Both the position numbers and the translations under genes were made by a program. A model generated the notes under the pieces. It was given only the letters and a program-made list of their open reading frames with translations, did not search any database and was not told where the DNA came from. Positions 12,101-27,100 of a stretch of 64,000 bases of DNA are shown piece after piece (position 1 is the stretch's first letter; the number at the start of each line of letters is the position of its first letter). The stretch lies in assembly GCF_040958095.1 (NCBI RefSeq), contig NC_091193.1, positions 23,044,901 to 23,108,900 of the forward strand, given 5' to 3'. The DNA is from Procambarus clarkii (lineage: Eukaryota > Arthropoda > Malacostraca > Decapoda > Cambaridae).

Positions 12101-15100
12101 AATCCAAATTAATACAATTTTCCTGTTAATCTTTAATGTAATTAATAATTGAACTACTTTTGTTTGACTTGTCTTTTCCCATTTGTCCAGAACAGAATTA
12201 AAACAAAGTTGCACAATGCAACTCTACTTCAATTGATTAATTTGCACTGGACCCCATTGATGTAGTAGGAAAAATTACAACTAATTTTTGACTGATTACA
12301 CACAGTAACAACTTTGTTATGCAAATTTGGCTACTGATATTTAGATTTAATTAAGATAGAAACATCTCTGCACATTGATACCAAAATTATATGGAAAAGA
12401 TTAATTTGATTTTTATTCTACATTCCTGATGTAGCTTTTATTTAATACCATGTACAGTTCTCAATAAAATGAAATCCATTTAGATCCACCAGGGAATTCA
12501 TAAAATTAAAATCTTTCGAGTAGAGTTGCACTGTATGCTGTAATACAAATATATATACACATTTATGATAATTACTGTATTATTTTTATGCACAAGTACA
12601 ATGTACACTACTGTACTTACATTTAGAAGAGGGTTAGCTAGTACATGTTAACATTCGCAAAGAATGCAAAATAAATGCAAGAGCAGACTACAGAAGACTA
12701 GTGCACTGTAGGAAGTCCTTGGCAGATTACAGAAAAAGGTAGATAAATGGCTGGTAGATTTCAATGGCAACAAATGTAAGGTAATGATGAAAAGTGGGGA
12801 GAGGAGATCAGGAAGAAGCTACTACACAAGGCAATACAGGCATCAGAATAAGAATGACTCAAATAGATGTAATACCAGCACTGATGCCAGAAGAGCATGT
12901 AAACGGGGGTAACGGCACCACACAGCAAACTGGCAAAAAGAACATAACTTACCATCTGATGTATTACATCCATTTGTAAATTTGTTTCCATTTTCAATGG
13001 CAGAGGAACCCTTGTTGAGATCAGAGCCCTGGGAAAAATTAGATTTAATATGGTACCAGGAAAATATTTCACTACATGGTATATGCTACATTTTTTTTAC
13101 TATAAATCAACACCAGCATATACTATGCTACAGTAACCTAACCCTTACTGTATAATTTTTTTTAACCTTCCACAATGTTGTTATACAAAACCTGAATTTA
13201 ATTGGGATGAACCCCTATTTATGCTATTCATCAATTTTTGGGGGCAGCTCCTTACTTCAAATGATAGGACACACTGTTGCTTACGAATATATAAAATATA
13301 ATGTACCACAAACAATGCACTTTAAATGTACTGCAAGTAAAATTTATCAAGTGTATAACATTTATACATATCTTTTTAAGATCATAAGAAGCATTTTTGT
13401 CAAGTTCTAACATCTAACAAATATTAATAAGTATTGGTATCACAGTGGTATATTGGTTAGCAAGTAGGTACATATTAGACAAAACATATGTATCTGTACA
13501 ATGCACAAAGAAATTACATTAACATGACTTATCAATGAGAAAATCAATAGAAACCATGAGGCGCATTCAAACCTATGCTCTGGGGTTTCTTACTGGTACC
13601 ATTCCCTGTGTGTGGTGGTGGGATTGGGGCTAGCAAGGGTACAGCACTTGTCCGTACATTAATCCTGCAAGCACCAATAGCAAACTGAACCCAGCCTTTC
13701 TAGCTTTTGAATACAGCGAGTTCCCAACTTTACGAACATTTGTCCATACAAACACTCCCAGGTCCCCCTTTCATCCATAAAACCATTCTAACTCACTGGA
13801 GCGCCTCTTTGAATTATCACAGTAGTATATTGGTTAGCAAGTAGGTACTTATCAGACAAAACCCTTATTGGTACAATGCACAAAGTGCACACATGTGCGG
13901 CAGCCACATGGTGGCACAGTATTGTACGGGTGGTGGTGATGTGGAAGTGTTGGTTTGCATGAGTGGGTGGCTGAGAGTGCGAGATGCACTCCCAATACCC
14001 AGTGGCTTCAGGTCCTCAATGACCCACACTCATATGATTTGATCATGTTTACTCTGTTGGTGGGGTGGGGCTGGAAACAGGAAGGTAGGGAATCGTTTAC
14101 TCATGAGGCAAATTACAAAATGGTGGATAACCTGCAGTGTACATGTATTTTCATTTATTCATGCAATTATACCACTTCACTCTAAACCGCTAACTTTGAC
14201 AAGCAGCATAACTCCATTTAACCACTGCACTGCTCTGCATTAAAATATGACAAAACCCATGGTGTGCCAAAAATAAATTCTTTCCAAAAATTTGCTTTCT
14301 CTTATATTGTAAAATGCAGTCTGATCACGGGAAACTAAAAAAAAAAAATTTCATGTGATACTTTAGCAATGATGGAGCTGGGAAGTTGAGCAAATAATGG
14401 GCACCGAGCGATGGAGTGCTCAAGGTCACTCGACCAAGTGGGGGTGGTAGATGCCGGGAATATAAAGTTTCACAATTTGACATTCCATTCATTTCTTCTC
14501 TGGTTCTTGCTGTAATATTATCCAAAAGTGTGTAATTTGCGGGATTTATATAGTTCAATGTGTGGAACATCGCTATACTCAAAATTACGGGACTCATGTG
14601 ACATACTGTATTATATTCTACAGTGTTTTTGCTGTTATTACACTATATACACATATTGTATATACCTATCTACATGTGTGTTCACCATAAAGCACTAAGT
14701 TGGTATGATGAGCCCAAAAACAAGAGTGGGCTGCCACAATCCCTCACTCCTTCAACACCTAACTCGCCAACATTACTCCCACAATACTGTACGTGGTTTT
14801 ATTAACCAATACACACACACACACATTATATATAAGTATCTACATGTTTTATTCACCATAACTGAACAACTAAGCTGGTATAGTGTCAAACAACATTATG
14901 AAAAAAAAAAAAAAAAACTGCATGACAAGTCACACAGCAGCTACCAGACGACACTACCTCCCTCCCTCACAAAGATTACTCCACCTACCATACTATGCAC
15001 ACTGCTAGTTCTCACCACATTCCTATATCAGAACCCTGGTCCCTAAATCCTGTAAATGAATAATTTTCCACAATTTTTTTTGTAAAGGAACATGAGAAAT

Positions 15101-18100
15101 TGTTTCAAGATTCCAAGCTGGACGAAATAATGGCAGTGTGCTGTGGCTAGCACACTTCTTGAACAGCATTGATTCACTGATATCTGAACATTGTACACTC
15201 CTTATCACAGTCAGGCTCTTCTGTAATACTATCATGGCTAAATAATACCAGTAACATGTATTTTCACGTTTTTAGGCAATGCTGTTAAGCTAAACAGCAG
15301 TGCTGTTGGTTCATGCTGCATGCGCCATCCTTAGTTGCTTACTCGGTACTGAGGCTCTCACACCCAGGAATGTTGCCCCCCAATAAAAAAAAAAAAAAAA
15401 AAAAAAGTGTCTGTTTATGAGAGTCCTGAGGAAGCTGATGTGAACCCTGTGAAGCTGCAAGAGTTTTAAATGCTACGAGTGCTCCGAGGCACCTTGTGCA
15501 CCACTGATCGAGCGCCTCAAGGCACATTGTGTAGTGTAATGGTTAAAGTAAATAATGCAGTGGTTTTCTTACATCTCCCAAAAATATTGGTATGGTGTGG
15601 ATTTTTGGTGGCTTGGGAATGCATTCCCCACTTATAGCACTGCACTTATGGAAAATCTTGATCCGCATTCCGAACAAATGCTTTACAAATAGTCTTGTAA
15701 AGTAAATTTCATAATTGGGGAACTGCCCGCATAACGACTCCTGGATCTACAGTACATGTCTATCTTATCTGTTTTTTAAACTGTAGATGAAGTTGGCTTC
15801 TACTTTCTCTAGTTTTTTTTTTTTTTTGTACATTTCCTAAGTTAATGGGGCACACTCATCCTTATGGCTTGCATGTACAGTATCTACCCTCTCTTCTTGC
15901 CTTGTTTAACCTGATTACTCCTGCTGGTCAACATTTTTCTTACTATGAAACATTATAGATAAAAAAAAAAAAACTTGAGTAACAATAGGTCACACCAACA
16001 AGATACGGTAGAAGGAAAAGCACATGACCGAGATTCACTGTTATGAATGGCTCACGGACAAAACTATTACACAATTTATAATATATATTTCAAGTCAATT
16101 AAACATTGCAGGACAAATGCAATTTTTTTTTTAACATTTAATGCTAGAAGTAGAAAAAAAAAGTTGAAACTATACCATGACAATGGAGCAGACATATTTT
16201 GGTCCACCAATACTTTAATCTATTTACAGTGGAACTTAGACTTACGAATTCCCCTACTTAGAATTTTTTTGAGTTACGACCCCAATTTCATCAGAAAATT
16301 TGACTCGACTCATGACCTTTGCCTCGAATTGTGACTTTGTTGACACATGTATGAGTTGACGGAGAGCGTGGTTCCTGATGGCACAGTCAACCCCGCTTTA
16401 GTTTACCGGACTGTCCGTCCTTCGTGACAATTGCGCATGATTTCTTTGTAAAGAATTTCATTGTTTTTGTGCCCCCCCCCTTTTTTTTAACATTTAAGTA
16501 ATTATTATATATCATGCCATGGGTCCTCAAGAAAGTTAGTGGTAAGGTTCAACCTAAGAAAACACGTGAGGATGACCATAAAGGAAAAACAAGAGATTAT
16601 TCCTAGGGAATAAATGATGGCTCACTCACTGAAGTGTTAAAACGTTAGGAAAAACAAGTCTCAAGACAGATTCTTAGTAAGCCAAACAAGCAGTGAGCCA
16701 CAACCAGATCCTAGTGGTATGCAGGCAAAATGTAGGAGAGGGAGGTCATCACTACCCATGTTATAATGGAAGGGGACTCCCCTTCCAAACAGTAACACCT
16801 CTCCCCCCCCCCCCCCCCCAAGTTTCCTCACCGTCTTCCATAACATCAATAAAGGTAAGCTATAACTTGTACATACTATAGTACAAAAAATGTGTATTAT
16901 GTATGAAATGTATTTTGAAGCTAATATTTTTGGGAGTATGAAATGGATTAATTCAATTTACATTATTACTCATTGAAAAATTTGTTTCGGTTACGACCTG
17001 TCTTCGAGAACGGATTAAATTCGTAAATGGATGTACCGCTGTAGTCCAAAGTATTGAGATTCATTTGAGCACAGTTATCCTTTGTACACTTGTAACAAAC
17101 AGGAAACCTGTCAGGATTAGTGAGAGTCCCTTGCCAAATGCAAACCTATGCTTGTGGTGAACCATTCGTTTTATCAAACAGGGCTTTTTAACCAAGTGAA
17201 CTACATTACCTAGTAAAATTAACCTTAATGTTTTTTTTATCATACATACATTATTTTAATTCAATATAATAAAGCTCAAGATACTGCAAGAAAAAATCTG
17301 CAATGGGGCAACATTTCAAAATTTTAATAACAGTAAAAATGTGTTTGCATAAATTAAATATAATGAGGCACATGCAATACTAAAAAACCTGTTTAAAGAA
17401 AAAGGAAATATTACAATACCATAAGTTATCTACAAAGTTACACATACCTGTATTCATTTAAAATGTATAAAAAAAAAAAGGCTTCAAACTGATTTAAAAC
17501 AATTTTGAAATGAAGCTGTTCATTCACATTTTACTTTCAGCACAGCTGCTTGTTCCCAGTTCAAGCTACCATGCAGAAATAAAACTATGTAAACACTGGT
17601 AATGTAATCTAAATAAAGTATTTCAACCCCATTAAAAGAAAGATCTAATAAATTCCTAATCTAAACCAATTGTGTGTTTATAATACCTTATGGCAGCTAG
17701 TGCATTAAATGATGTAATTACAAATACTTACAACTTTACTCGCTAAAATCATTTTGCACTCCACGTAATGTGGTGTTCTTTGTACAGATAATATTGGCTA
17801 AACAATCTAATAGCAATGATAAGAATTATCCACCAACTTCCAAGATCATTAATCTATTACATTACCTCTGATTCTTGAATGGATTCCTCTTCATTCTCAA
17901 TTTTCAGGGCAAGCATTCTTTTTCGTGCCGCCAAAATGTGAGCCCTAATACTGCTGCTGCTGCTGCTGTTGGTGGTGGTGGTGGTGGATGCCCCACCTGT
18001 TTTAGGCTTTACAGGTAATGCCTTACAAGGTGCAATTTTTTTCTGAAATTAAAAAATAAATAAATAATAAAAAGTAAACCATATTGTGGAGAGGAAGAAT

Positions 18101-21100
18101 AGGAGAAATGGTAGAGAGAATAAAAGGGGCATAGGCATATGGAAGAGAATAGGTAGTGGGGGTTGATTGGCAGGGTGAGCTGTGGGCAAGTGTTTGGGAT
18201 GGGTGAGTTTTTACAATGTTCTATTTCAAGAGTTTTCTTCCGTCACAGCCCAGCCTTTGATCAGCAGATTAGGTTGGTTATGCAAGATGTGTTGTGGGTG
18301 TTTGTAGGATATTGGTATATGATGGGGTCTTGTTGCTATTGGTAGGTGGGTGGTATAGAAATATCAAAATTAACGCAATAGCCAACCCATTACTACCGCC
18401 ACATTTTGCAATACAGTACTTGAAAGTTGTTACAAATTAAAACAAATTAGTAACTATGCAGCCATTTCTTAAAGGTTCATAAATTTTTTTAAACTACCTC
18501 AATTTTTTTTAATGATGGCTTTAGTTTGGTCACCAATTTACATTAACCCAAGTTTATGCTTCTCTTGCTATTATGAAATTAAAATTGTACAGTATTAAAA
18601 TGTTATATCTGATCAAACCATAATTAGATGGTGTCCAAGTTTTTTATTCTAAAGCTTTTCCTGCCAAGAAATCCTGCCTTCTGTTGACCTTACTACTTGT
18701 AGCTAGACATTACTTTGTATTTAATACAACTACAAGATCCTTTTCTTTGTTCATCTTGTCAAGTGATTTTTCAAATATATTGTATTCAAGTTTAACCCTT
18801 AAAGGGCGCAAAACAAACATGTGTGGGAGGAACTGTCACAAAACAGCGCATTACATACAAGTATATTTGAGGGTCTCACACCCCATTTTAAATGCTACGC
18901 TAGGGATAGGGGCAACTATAGTACAGTCACAGCCGATAGTAAACACATGCCATGTTGGAAAAAACCCAGCCTAGGCCACCATTGTAGGGAGGCCTTAGTT
19001 ACCTGGCAGCAACCGTGCCGAGCGCACCGTGTACCAGTGGCCGACTGCGCCTAACGCAGCATGCAACACAATCGTTGACTGACAATGAAATTAATCAGAA
19101 TTGTTCCAGGAGGGTGATGAACCTGATATTGACGATGTAGACATAGATCAGGACTACACACAGCCAGATCATGAAATGACCAACAGTGAGAATTAACATG
19201 TGGGTGCCATGAGGGTCAGGCTGCCTATCCCCTCACCCTTGCCTCCTCGCCAATACAACACCATTTCGTGCCCAACCACATAGTTCATGTGTTACTTTGC
19301 CAGATTATGAGGATTTGCTCGACGAGTCTGAGGAAGGTGAATCATTTTCTGATTTTAGTGATTTTAGAATCATAGATTTAGAATCTGAGAAGAGTTTTAC
19401 TACTGTCATTAGTGCCAGTTGTGATGCCAAGCAAACTTTTGTTGCGCCGGCAGCATCTCAACTACCCAAGCGCCGCTGTATGGCACCGCATGGAGCTAAT
19501 GATGAACAAAGCCCCTCCTCATCTTTCCTTCCCACCCCTGTGCATAGATGGGCTTCAGCTCCTGGTCCACAGATTCGTCGCTGTGTTGCTGCTGTTGCTG
19601 GTCGGAAGACAGCAGGTGTATTTTTGTGGAGTGACGGGGAAGATTTTATTCCAGAAATTCCCGCCTTTGATGTTAAAGATGTTGGAATTACAAGCCTTTT
19701 CCCTGATAATGGTTACAAAGAAGTCCATTTCGCACATTTCGTCTTATATTTTGACGAGCCGCTCATGAAACATATTGTTCAGGAAACAAATATGCGGCTC
19801 ATATCATTGCTGAGGAATTATCAGATTTTTGACGAATGCAGCATTGGAAAGATACAACTGTAGGTGAAATGTATGTATTTTTTGCACTGTGTTTGTTGAC
19901 GAAACATTGTGTCAAACACGTCCTCATAGCTTATTGAAGCAAATACCAGACCAGACTGTTCCAATACCATTGTTCAACAAATAAATGTCTAGACAGATTA
20001 GTGATACTCCTCAGGTGTCTTCATTTTACAAGTGATGAAGACTAGATGATAGGCTTTGGAGGATGAGGCACGTTCTGAATTAACTTGTTGGGAAGTTCAG
20101 AGATTTCTACGTACCAGCTCAGAAGCTGGAGATTGATGAATCCCTTGTGCTTTTCAAAGGACGTGTTACCTTCAAGCAGTATATTCCCTCCAAACGACAC
20201 AGATTTGGATTGAAATTCTTTGTGACAAACAAGAATTGGGTTACATATGATTCCGTATTCTGTTACCAATGTAGACATTCCTGCTAATAACCAACATGGT
20301 TTTTCAGGTAGTGTGGTGAAGACACTGCTTGCACCATGGCTCAACAAGGGCCACATATTATACACACAACTATTATACCAGTCCCTTGATAACTAGGTTC
20401 TTGCTTGACAATAGAACTGGAGTGTGGGGCATAGTAAAGCCAAAACGAAGGGAAATGCCAGTATTTGACACTACTATGCAGCTAGGTGATTGTGAGCTAA
20501 GAAAAACTGGTGGAATGCTTTCAGTGCAGTGGAAAGACAGGTGTGAAGTGAACTTGTTGACCACCATTCACAGTGCTTGATACCTGCTTTATTGGGGTTC
20601 TGGGAGTTGTTCTACCCCCAAGCCCGGCCCGAGGCCAGGCTCGACTTATGAGAGTTTGGTCCACCAGGCTGTTGCTTGGAGCAGCCCGCAGGGCCACATA
20701 CCCACATATAGTGGTACAATGGTGGACAGCAGCAAGGTGAACTGAACTACCAGACAAATAATATACAAGCCAGATTGTGTTTTGGACTACAACAAACATG
20801 CGTTAGGTGGATAAGTGTGACATGATGGTAGGGACAGTTAAGTGTGTACAGAAAACAGTGAGGTGGACCAAGATGTTTTTCTTCCATGCATTCAATTTTA
20901 TTGTAGTGACAATTACTGGAAAAGTTTGGCAAAGTAGTTCCTGGCATACAAAGGCTCATTGTGAAAAGTATTGTACCATGCTCCCACACCCAGGCTCACT
21001 CTCAGGGAGGCCTTTCTGACACACAAAATCAGGAATTTACCACCAAATGGAAAGTGAGTGTATTGTGCAAAACCACACAAACGTAAAATGATGTTAACAT

Positions 21101-24100
21101 GGAGCGAAGCTTGTGAAGTCCCTCTGTTTCAACAAGCACCACACTCTCCAGGACAACTAAATGTCCAATAATGGTGCAAAAACCATGTACAGTACATATT
21201 GTGTGAGTATATATTGAAAACAAATAATACATTTTATATTTCTTGAAAAATACAATATTTTTGTGCACATACTTGTGACACTAATATGCGAGTGTGTATT
21301 GAATTTATGAGTTGTATTACAATACAACATCAAGTAACAATATAGTTAAGATTATAAGTGAAAAAATGGTTGTAAAGATGCCATAGATACTGTAAATAAT
21401 GCTGTGAAAATAAATTTGTAGCAACTTTGGCAGTTTGAGTGCCAAGTGCGACGCCTCGGGGTGCAACCACCTTACACGAACGATCATGTTACGTGTCGTC
21501 ATCGGCGAACTTGTCGACTCATTTACATCATTGGTAAACAAATTTTTTTTCCTTGTACTCAGGGAACACAAATTAACTTATAAAACCATAAAAAAATGTA
21601 GAATTTTTTCCCCTTTGCATGTGGCGGTGTTGAGGGCAGAAAGGCCCAGAGCAGCCCAGGGGTTAACATTATAATAGCCAAAGAAAAAATTTAATACTTT
21701 CAAATTGTTAAACTTACCTTAGGGGCTAAATTTGTTTGTGGTGAACATCTTATTTCTTTCCAACCATTACTTTTGGTCTTCTCAAGCCCACCAAACTTCT
21801 TAACGACATCTTCTACCTGCATTAAAAAAAAAAAAAAAAAAAATAGAAAGGCGAAATGTTTAATATAGTTTACAGCTACGTCATTCACATACTGTCCTAA
21901 AAGTTATTAAAATGAACAATGTAAACGAGCTGTACACTGCACACACTTGTTATGCATAAATTTTCTATATATAGTATAATTAAAAATATATCACATTAGG
22001 AAGTACGATGTACTCATACACAAATTTTTCATTCATTTCTGCGTGTATCTAATGATGGCTTAGATCAAATAGTATCCAATTTTCTTACATTCTAAAGAGA
22101 TGTGATCTGCTAAAAACCTAAGACATTTTTACCCCTAATGAATCCAATGTTGGATACCCCTCATTTCATAAAGACTGTACTAAGCAATAAAGGTCTCTTC
22201 CCAAAGTTTCCCAAAGATATAAATAATTTTGTGGTGATGAGCATCCAAAAGTGTCCAAAAGTTAAAATATTAAAATTCCATTTATTGTTCTATTATTATG
22301 TACTTGTTTTAAAATACGCGCCTTTATATTGTGAACAATTTGATACCAAAATGAAAGACGTGATGCAAAAATTGATGTCAGAACACTGGAAAGATATAAA
22401 TAATTTTGTGGTGATGAGCACCCAAGAGAGTCCAAAAGTTAAAATTTGTTAAATTTTTCTCCAGAGTCCTATCTCTTGACACTATTTGAGTCCAACAATA
22501 AAATATTTACATAAAATTCCTTTTTTATCCGATCGACTTTGGGATAGTTTCAAAATGAGCACCTATAAATTGTGCACAATTTGATATCAAAATGAAAGAT
22601 GTAACATGAAACGATGTCAGAACACTTTAACGATTATAAATACATTTTTGGCAAAATTTAAAAAAAAATTAGAATTCTATTTATTGTGCTATTATTATGG
22701 GACTAGTTTTAAAATGTGCACATTTTGATTGCGAACAATTTGATACCAAAATGAAAGATGTAACATGAAAATTCATGTTAGAACACTGGAAAGATATAAA
22801 TAATTTTGTGATGATGAGCATCCAAACTTGAATTATTTGTTAAAATTCCAGTTATTGCTCTATTATTATGGGACTAGTTTTAAAATATGTGCCTTTATAT
22901 TGTGAACAATTTGATGCCAAAATTAAAGACACAAAACGAAAATTGATGTTATCAAACTGAACGAGTATACACATCAGGCAGGTGTGTGCAAATTGGTGCT
23001 CGTTCACAGGTAACTTTAGGTTTTGCTGTGGGGAGTCACACCGGGCTTTTGGACATTATATACATATACACCTGTAGGGAATTCTATTGCAAACACAATG
23101 ATACCAAAACAAACGATGTAGCACGAGCATTAGGGCGAGAAAACTGAAATGAGTATGCACTTTAGCAAAAATATATTTGCTAAAATTCCATTTATTGTTC
23201 TATTACTATGGGACTAGCGCCTTTCGAACAATTTGATACCAAAATGAAAGACATAACATGAAAATTGGTGTCAGAACACTGGAAATATATAAATAATTAT
23301 GTGGTGACGAGCGTCCAAATTTTAAAATATTTGTTAAAATTCCATTTATTGTTCTATTATTATGGTACTAGTTTTAAAACACACCTTCATTTTGCGAACA
23401 ATTTGATACCAATATGAAACACGTAACACAAAAATTTGTTATCAAACTGAACGAGTATATACATTAGTCTGCTGGTGTGCCAATTGGTGCTGGTTCACGG
23501 GTAACTTGGCCGACTTTAGGCTTTGTGGGGAGTCACGCCGGGCTTTTAGACCTTATATGCATATACTGTACCCCTGTAGGGAATTCTATTGTGAACACAA
23601 TGATACCAAAACGAACGATATAGCACGAGAATTAAGGTGAGAAAACTGAAATGAGTATACACTTTTCGGTGTCGCTGCACGCTTGCCTGCACCGAATGGC
23701 TCACGATGTCATTTCTACAGCGCGCGATAGTGTTAAAAGTATCAACACAAGAAAACACAAAACAATGGGTATAAATTGGATAAGTTTAGATTTAGGAAAG
23801 ACCTTGGTAAATACTGGTTCAGTAACAGGGTTGTTGATTTGTGGAACCAATTACTGCATAACGTGGAGGTGGGATCCCTTGATTGCTTCAAGCGTGGGTT
23901 GGACATGAGCACGAGTATCATTGGGTGGTTATAAATAGGAGCAGCTTCATATGGGCCAATAGGCCTTCTGCAATTTTTTTTTCACGTAAGGTTTATTATT
24001 GATGTAAACATGAAGTCAATTTTTTTTAATTAGAAATATCAAGATGAAATAGATCAAGTGAGCACCAAATCAATGTTCATTTTAGTATTTGTAAACTAAA

Positions 24101-27100
24101 ATACATACAATCCCTTACTATTTATGCTTAAGGTAGTCATGATATTTATACAGTTGGGAACACTTGTGCCCTGGCATCAAGTACCCCGCAACCTGCTTTA
24201 ATTTTGCGTTGTGATAATATCCCCAGTACTACTATCCTTTAGGGTTTAAATTGAGTTCTCTTAACCTCAATGTAACCACCTTAAATCAGGTATTAAGCTT
24301 AGTAGCAAACACCATAATTTCTAAAGTATTTTTTGCGGGCATCCTGGGGTCATATCCCATGCCAGTACTGCATGTTCTAATGCTGGTCAAATGTACACTA
24401 AATGTACACTAAATACTGAATTAAAATTCAGTATTATGAGCTTATGTCCACTCCCAAATCATTCTTTCTGATTCCAGTATTATAGATTTTGGTCTTTCAC
24501 CATTTCCAAAATTTCTTTCTGTGTACTGGAGTTTTGGCAAGTTCTTCCTACAGCACTACAGTTTTCCTGTCTACTTTCCTCATTAATTTTGTTATCTGCA
24601 AATATCCCTCCAGTCTGACTTCTCAGAATGCAACCCTATTTCCTAAGTCAGGTACTGTACTCCCTTACCCTCTTCAGTCTAACTAGTTATCCAGGCTGTT
24701 AGAGGGATGGGCTCTTTGGTATAATAATTGAAGACTAAAAATGCAATCAAAGGGGTTACATGATCCAATGTCGATACTGTGGAAACCCTAGTTTTATGGT
24801 CAAATATAAGTTTCAGGTCAATACAATTATCTAAATACCTTCACTAAATCACCAGGGAAGGGGGATATATCTGTGCTACACTTGGCAATCTTAACAGAAC
24901 CATAGTTGGTCAAATAAAGATCAAAGTGTCGACAACATGCAGAGAAAGAGTTGTAAAAATAGTTTATTGCAATGATATTTTTATTTTAAAGTTTATATTC
25001 CACAAGTGTTTATAAAGGAAACACTTTTTTATCATAAAGTCATGGTTAAGTCAATGATCTTGAGACAGAACTAATGAATAAAAGTAAACAAACCATAATG
25101 TATCCTTACTACGGTAACTAATAAACAATTTATCACAAATTACCAAAACTTACCTCAAAGTAAATAATATCCCAAAACCCTTGAAGGTCTAGGTATTTGA
25201 TCTCCTTTTCTCCACGTTTAAATTCACAATCATCAATCAGACCATTGAACTGAGAAAACCGTTCTTTCATCAGGAGTTCAGCTTGACCTGTAGAAATTAT
25301 ACTTCCTTACCAAAATTGTACAAACTTAGAACTTTAACAACCATTCTTAACATAAAGCAATCATTATTAATAATAAAATGTGTTCTGCAACCCACGTAAA
25401 AATTTACAAACAGGCCGAATCTGTTGGCATATGTACAAGGCATTATATTGCTAGATCCAAGGAATATAGCTGTGCGCTATTTATCTATACCTTACAAGCA
25501 TTATGTTATATTGGAATTTCAGCCTAGGACCAGCTACTGATCAAGTTAGTACACGCTTAACGTTGGCAACTACAGGGTAGCAATATACATCCCGATTTCA
25601 GTATTTGTAACCGACTGTTTTTAATCTTTTGCTTTTAAATTGTGCCACACGAGCTCCATTATTTTTTGCCAGATTACTCAAGCCAGTACGTGGCTCGGAA
25701 TGCTTGTCAGGGTCCCTGGTCCATAGCTTAGTGCCTCATCTTGTCCCCCCTAACTTCTAATATCAGAATGTTTTTGTAGTTTTCCAGATTTCCAAAAGCT
25801 CTTCAGTCTCCATAAACTAATTGAAAATCTTAGCAGGCAAATACCCCAGCAGCATCCTTCAGCAGCCCTGGTGATCCCTGGTCTGGCTCTACTGTTATCT
25901 TGCTTCTTCTACTTCCTCTTCACTACTGTATTGCTTTATGCTGGTTCTACTGTGTCATTTGCCACCAATGGATACCATTAGTGGTTTTGTACAACTGTAG
26001 CCACTCTAATTACTCCTGTTTATTTATACTCAATAATGATCTAGTGCTTCTGTTAAGCCTCCATGCCCAGACTCTCTACTTTTCCCATAGCTTTCTGGTT
26101 CTGTTCTCTTCCATGCACTACCTGCTTGAATTGTTAACGTTGCTTTTCTAGTCATTCCATTACCTGTAGACAGGTTTCGGTTGAATTTATCATTTCTTCC
26201 TAGGCCTTGTGTTCAATAGGGGCTGTAAATGACTATTACCTTTACCTTCTTAGTCTACTTGCTGTCATACTACATATGGAGGTTTGCAACTTACAAATAA
26301 TCTTACAGCCTCAAAGCTCCCATCCTAGCCCCATATCCTCTATACATACCATGAATAGTGCTACTAATGCAATACTTTAGTTGTTATAGAAGAAAAGTTC
26401 CTCACTAATGACCTGGAAGGAAGAGTGGTGATTGGGCCCGAGTGCCCAATCACCATCACCGTTTGCTACCTCATCCTATTTTAACTTTTTGTTCAAAAAG
26501 CATCAAATCAAAGGACAACAACAATTCCATCATTTAAGGTAAATAAAGGTTAGTGTGTGTCCCAAAAATTTGGATATGTTGATTTTTGGTGGCCGAGATT
26601 TATCACCCCATTCATAATACCAGTACAGGTACACCATTGTTCATATGACAAAACATGGTGTATTGTATGGTGTAATAAGTTTATTGATTCCCGACCGAAG
26701 GTCGGCCATCGTGGCACCCGGATTGAATGCTCCTGGCAGGACTTTGTTTCCACACCTTACCTGGAGCTCATCTTTGAATTCAGCTGGCTTCTTTGGGCCA
26801 GTGTGTGCTCATTGCAGCTACCCAAGGGGCCCGTGGCACCAGGGGAGGCCGGAGCCTCCCTAATGGACACCTCCCCGAGCAGGGGCGCCATGGATGTTGA
26901 CAAGTCCCAGAGAGGAAAACGTCTGCTTGAAATTGAGTCGGCTGATGCTGCCCCAGAGCGAGATGCTAAGAGAATGTCTTCGCCTTCAGAAGACCTCAGT
27001 CTTGTGGTACCCCATACCTCTTTTGTGGTTGTCCTAATCCAGTCAGAATCAGGTCAGTGCGTGTTTGCAAATCCTCGTACCTTAGGTGCAGCAATTGAGG

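Larger units (their letters stand above)
18796..21662 (+). mobile_element. Decayed piggyBac transposon with TTAA target duplication
   Basis: TTAA at 18792-18795 and 21663-21666 bracket ends beginning CCCTTAAAGGGC and, inverted, CCCCTGGGCTGC. The 2.87-kb interior encodes a piggyBac-type transposase on the plus strand. It is AT/GC-mixed, unlike the surrounding intron. A ~130-bp LINE 3' fragment has inserted into it. It sits inside an intron of the HURP-like gene in the opposite orientation. Confidence 0.72.

Noticed and set aside
12761-13072. 103-codon minus-strand open frame with hydrophobic segments
   Set aside because: Overlaps the short HURP exon 12953-13028 in another frame and extends into intron sequence; no domain.
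14325-15527. Small open frames around homopolymer runs
   Set aside because: Intron of the HURP-like gene; AT-rich, no conserved motif, no paired splice sites with matching phase.
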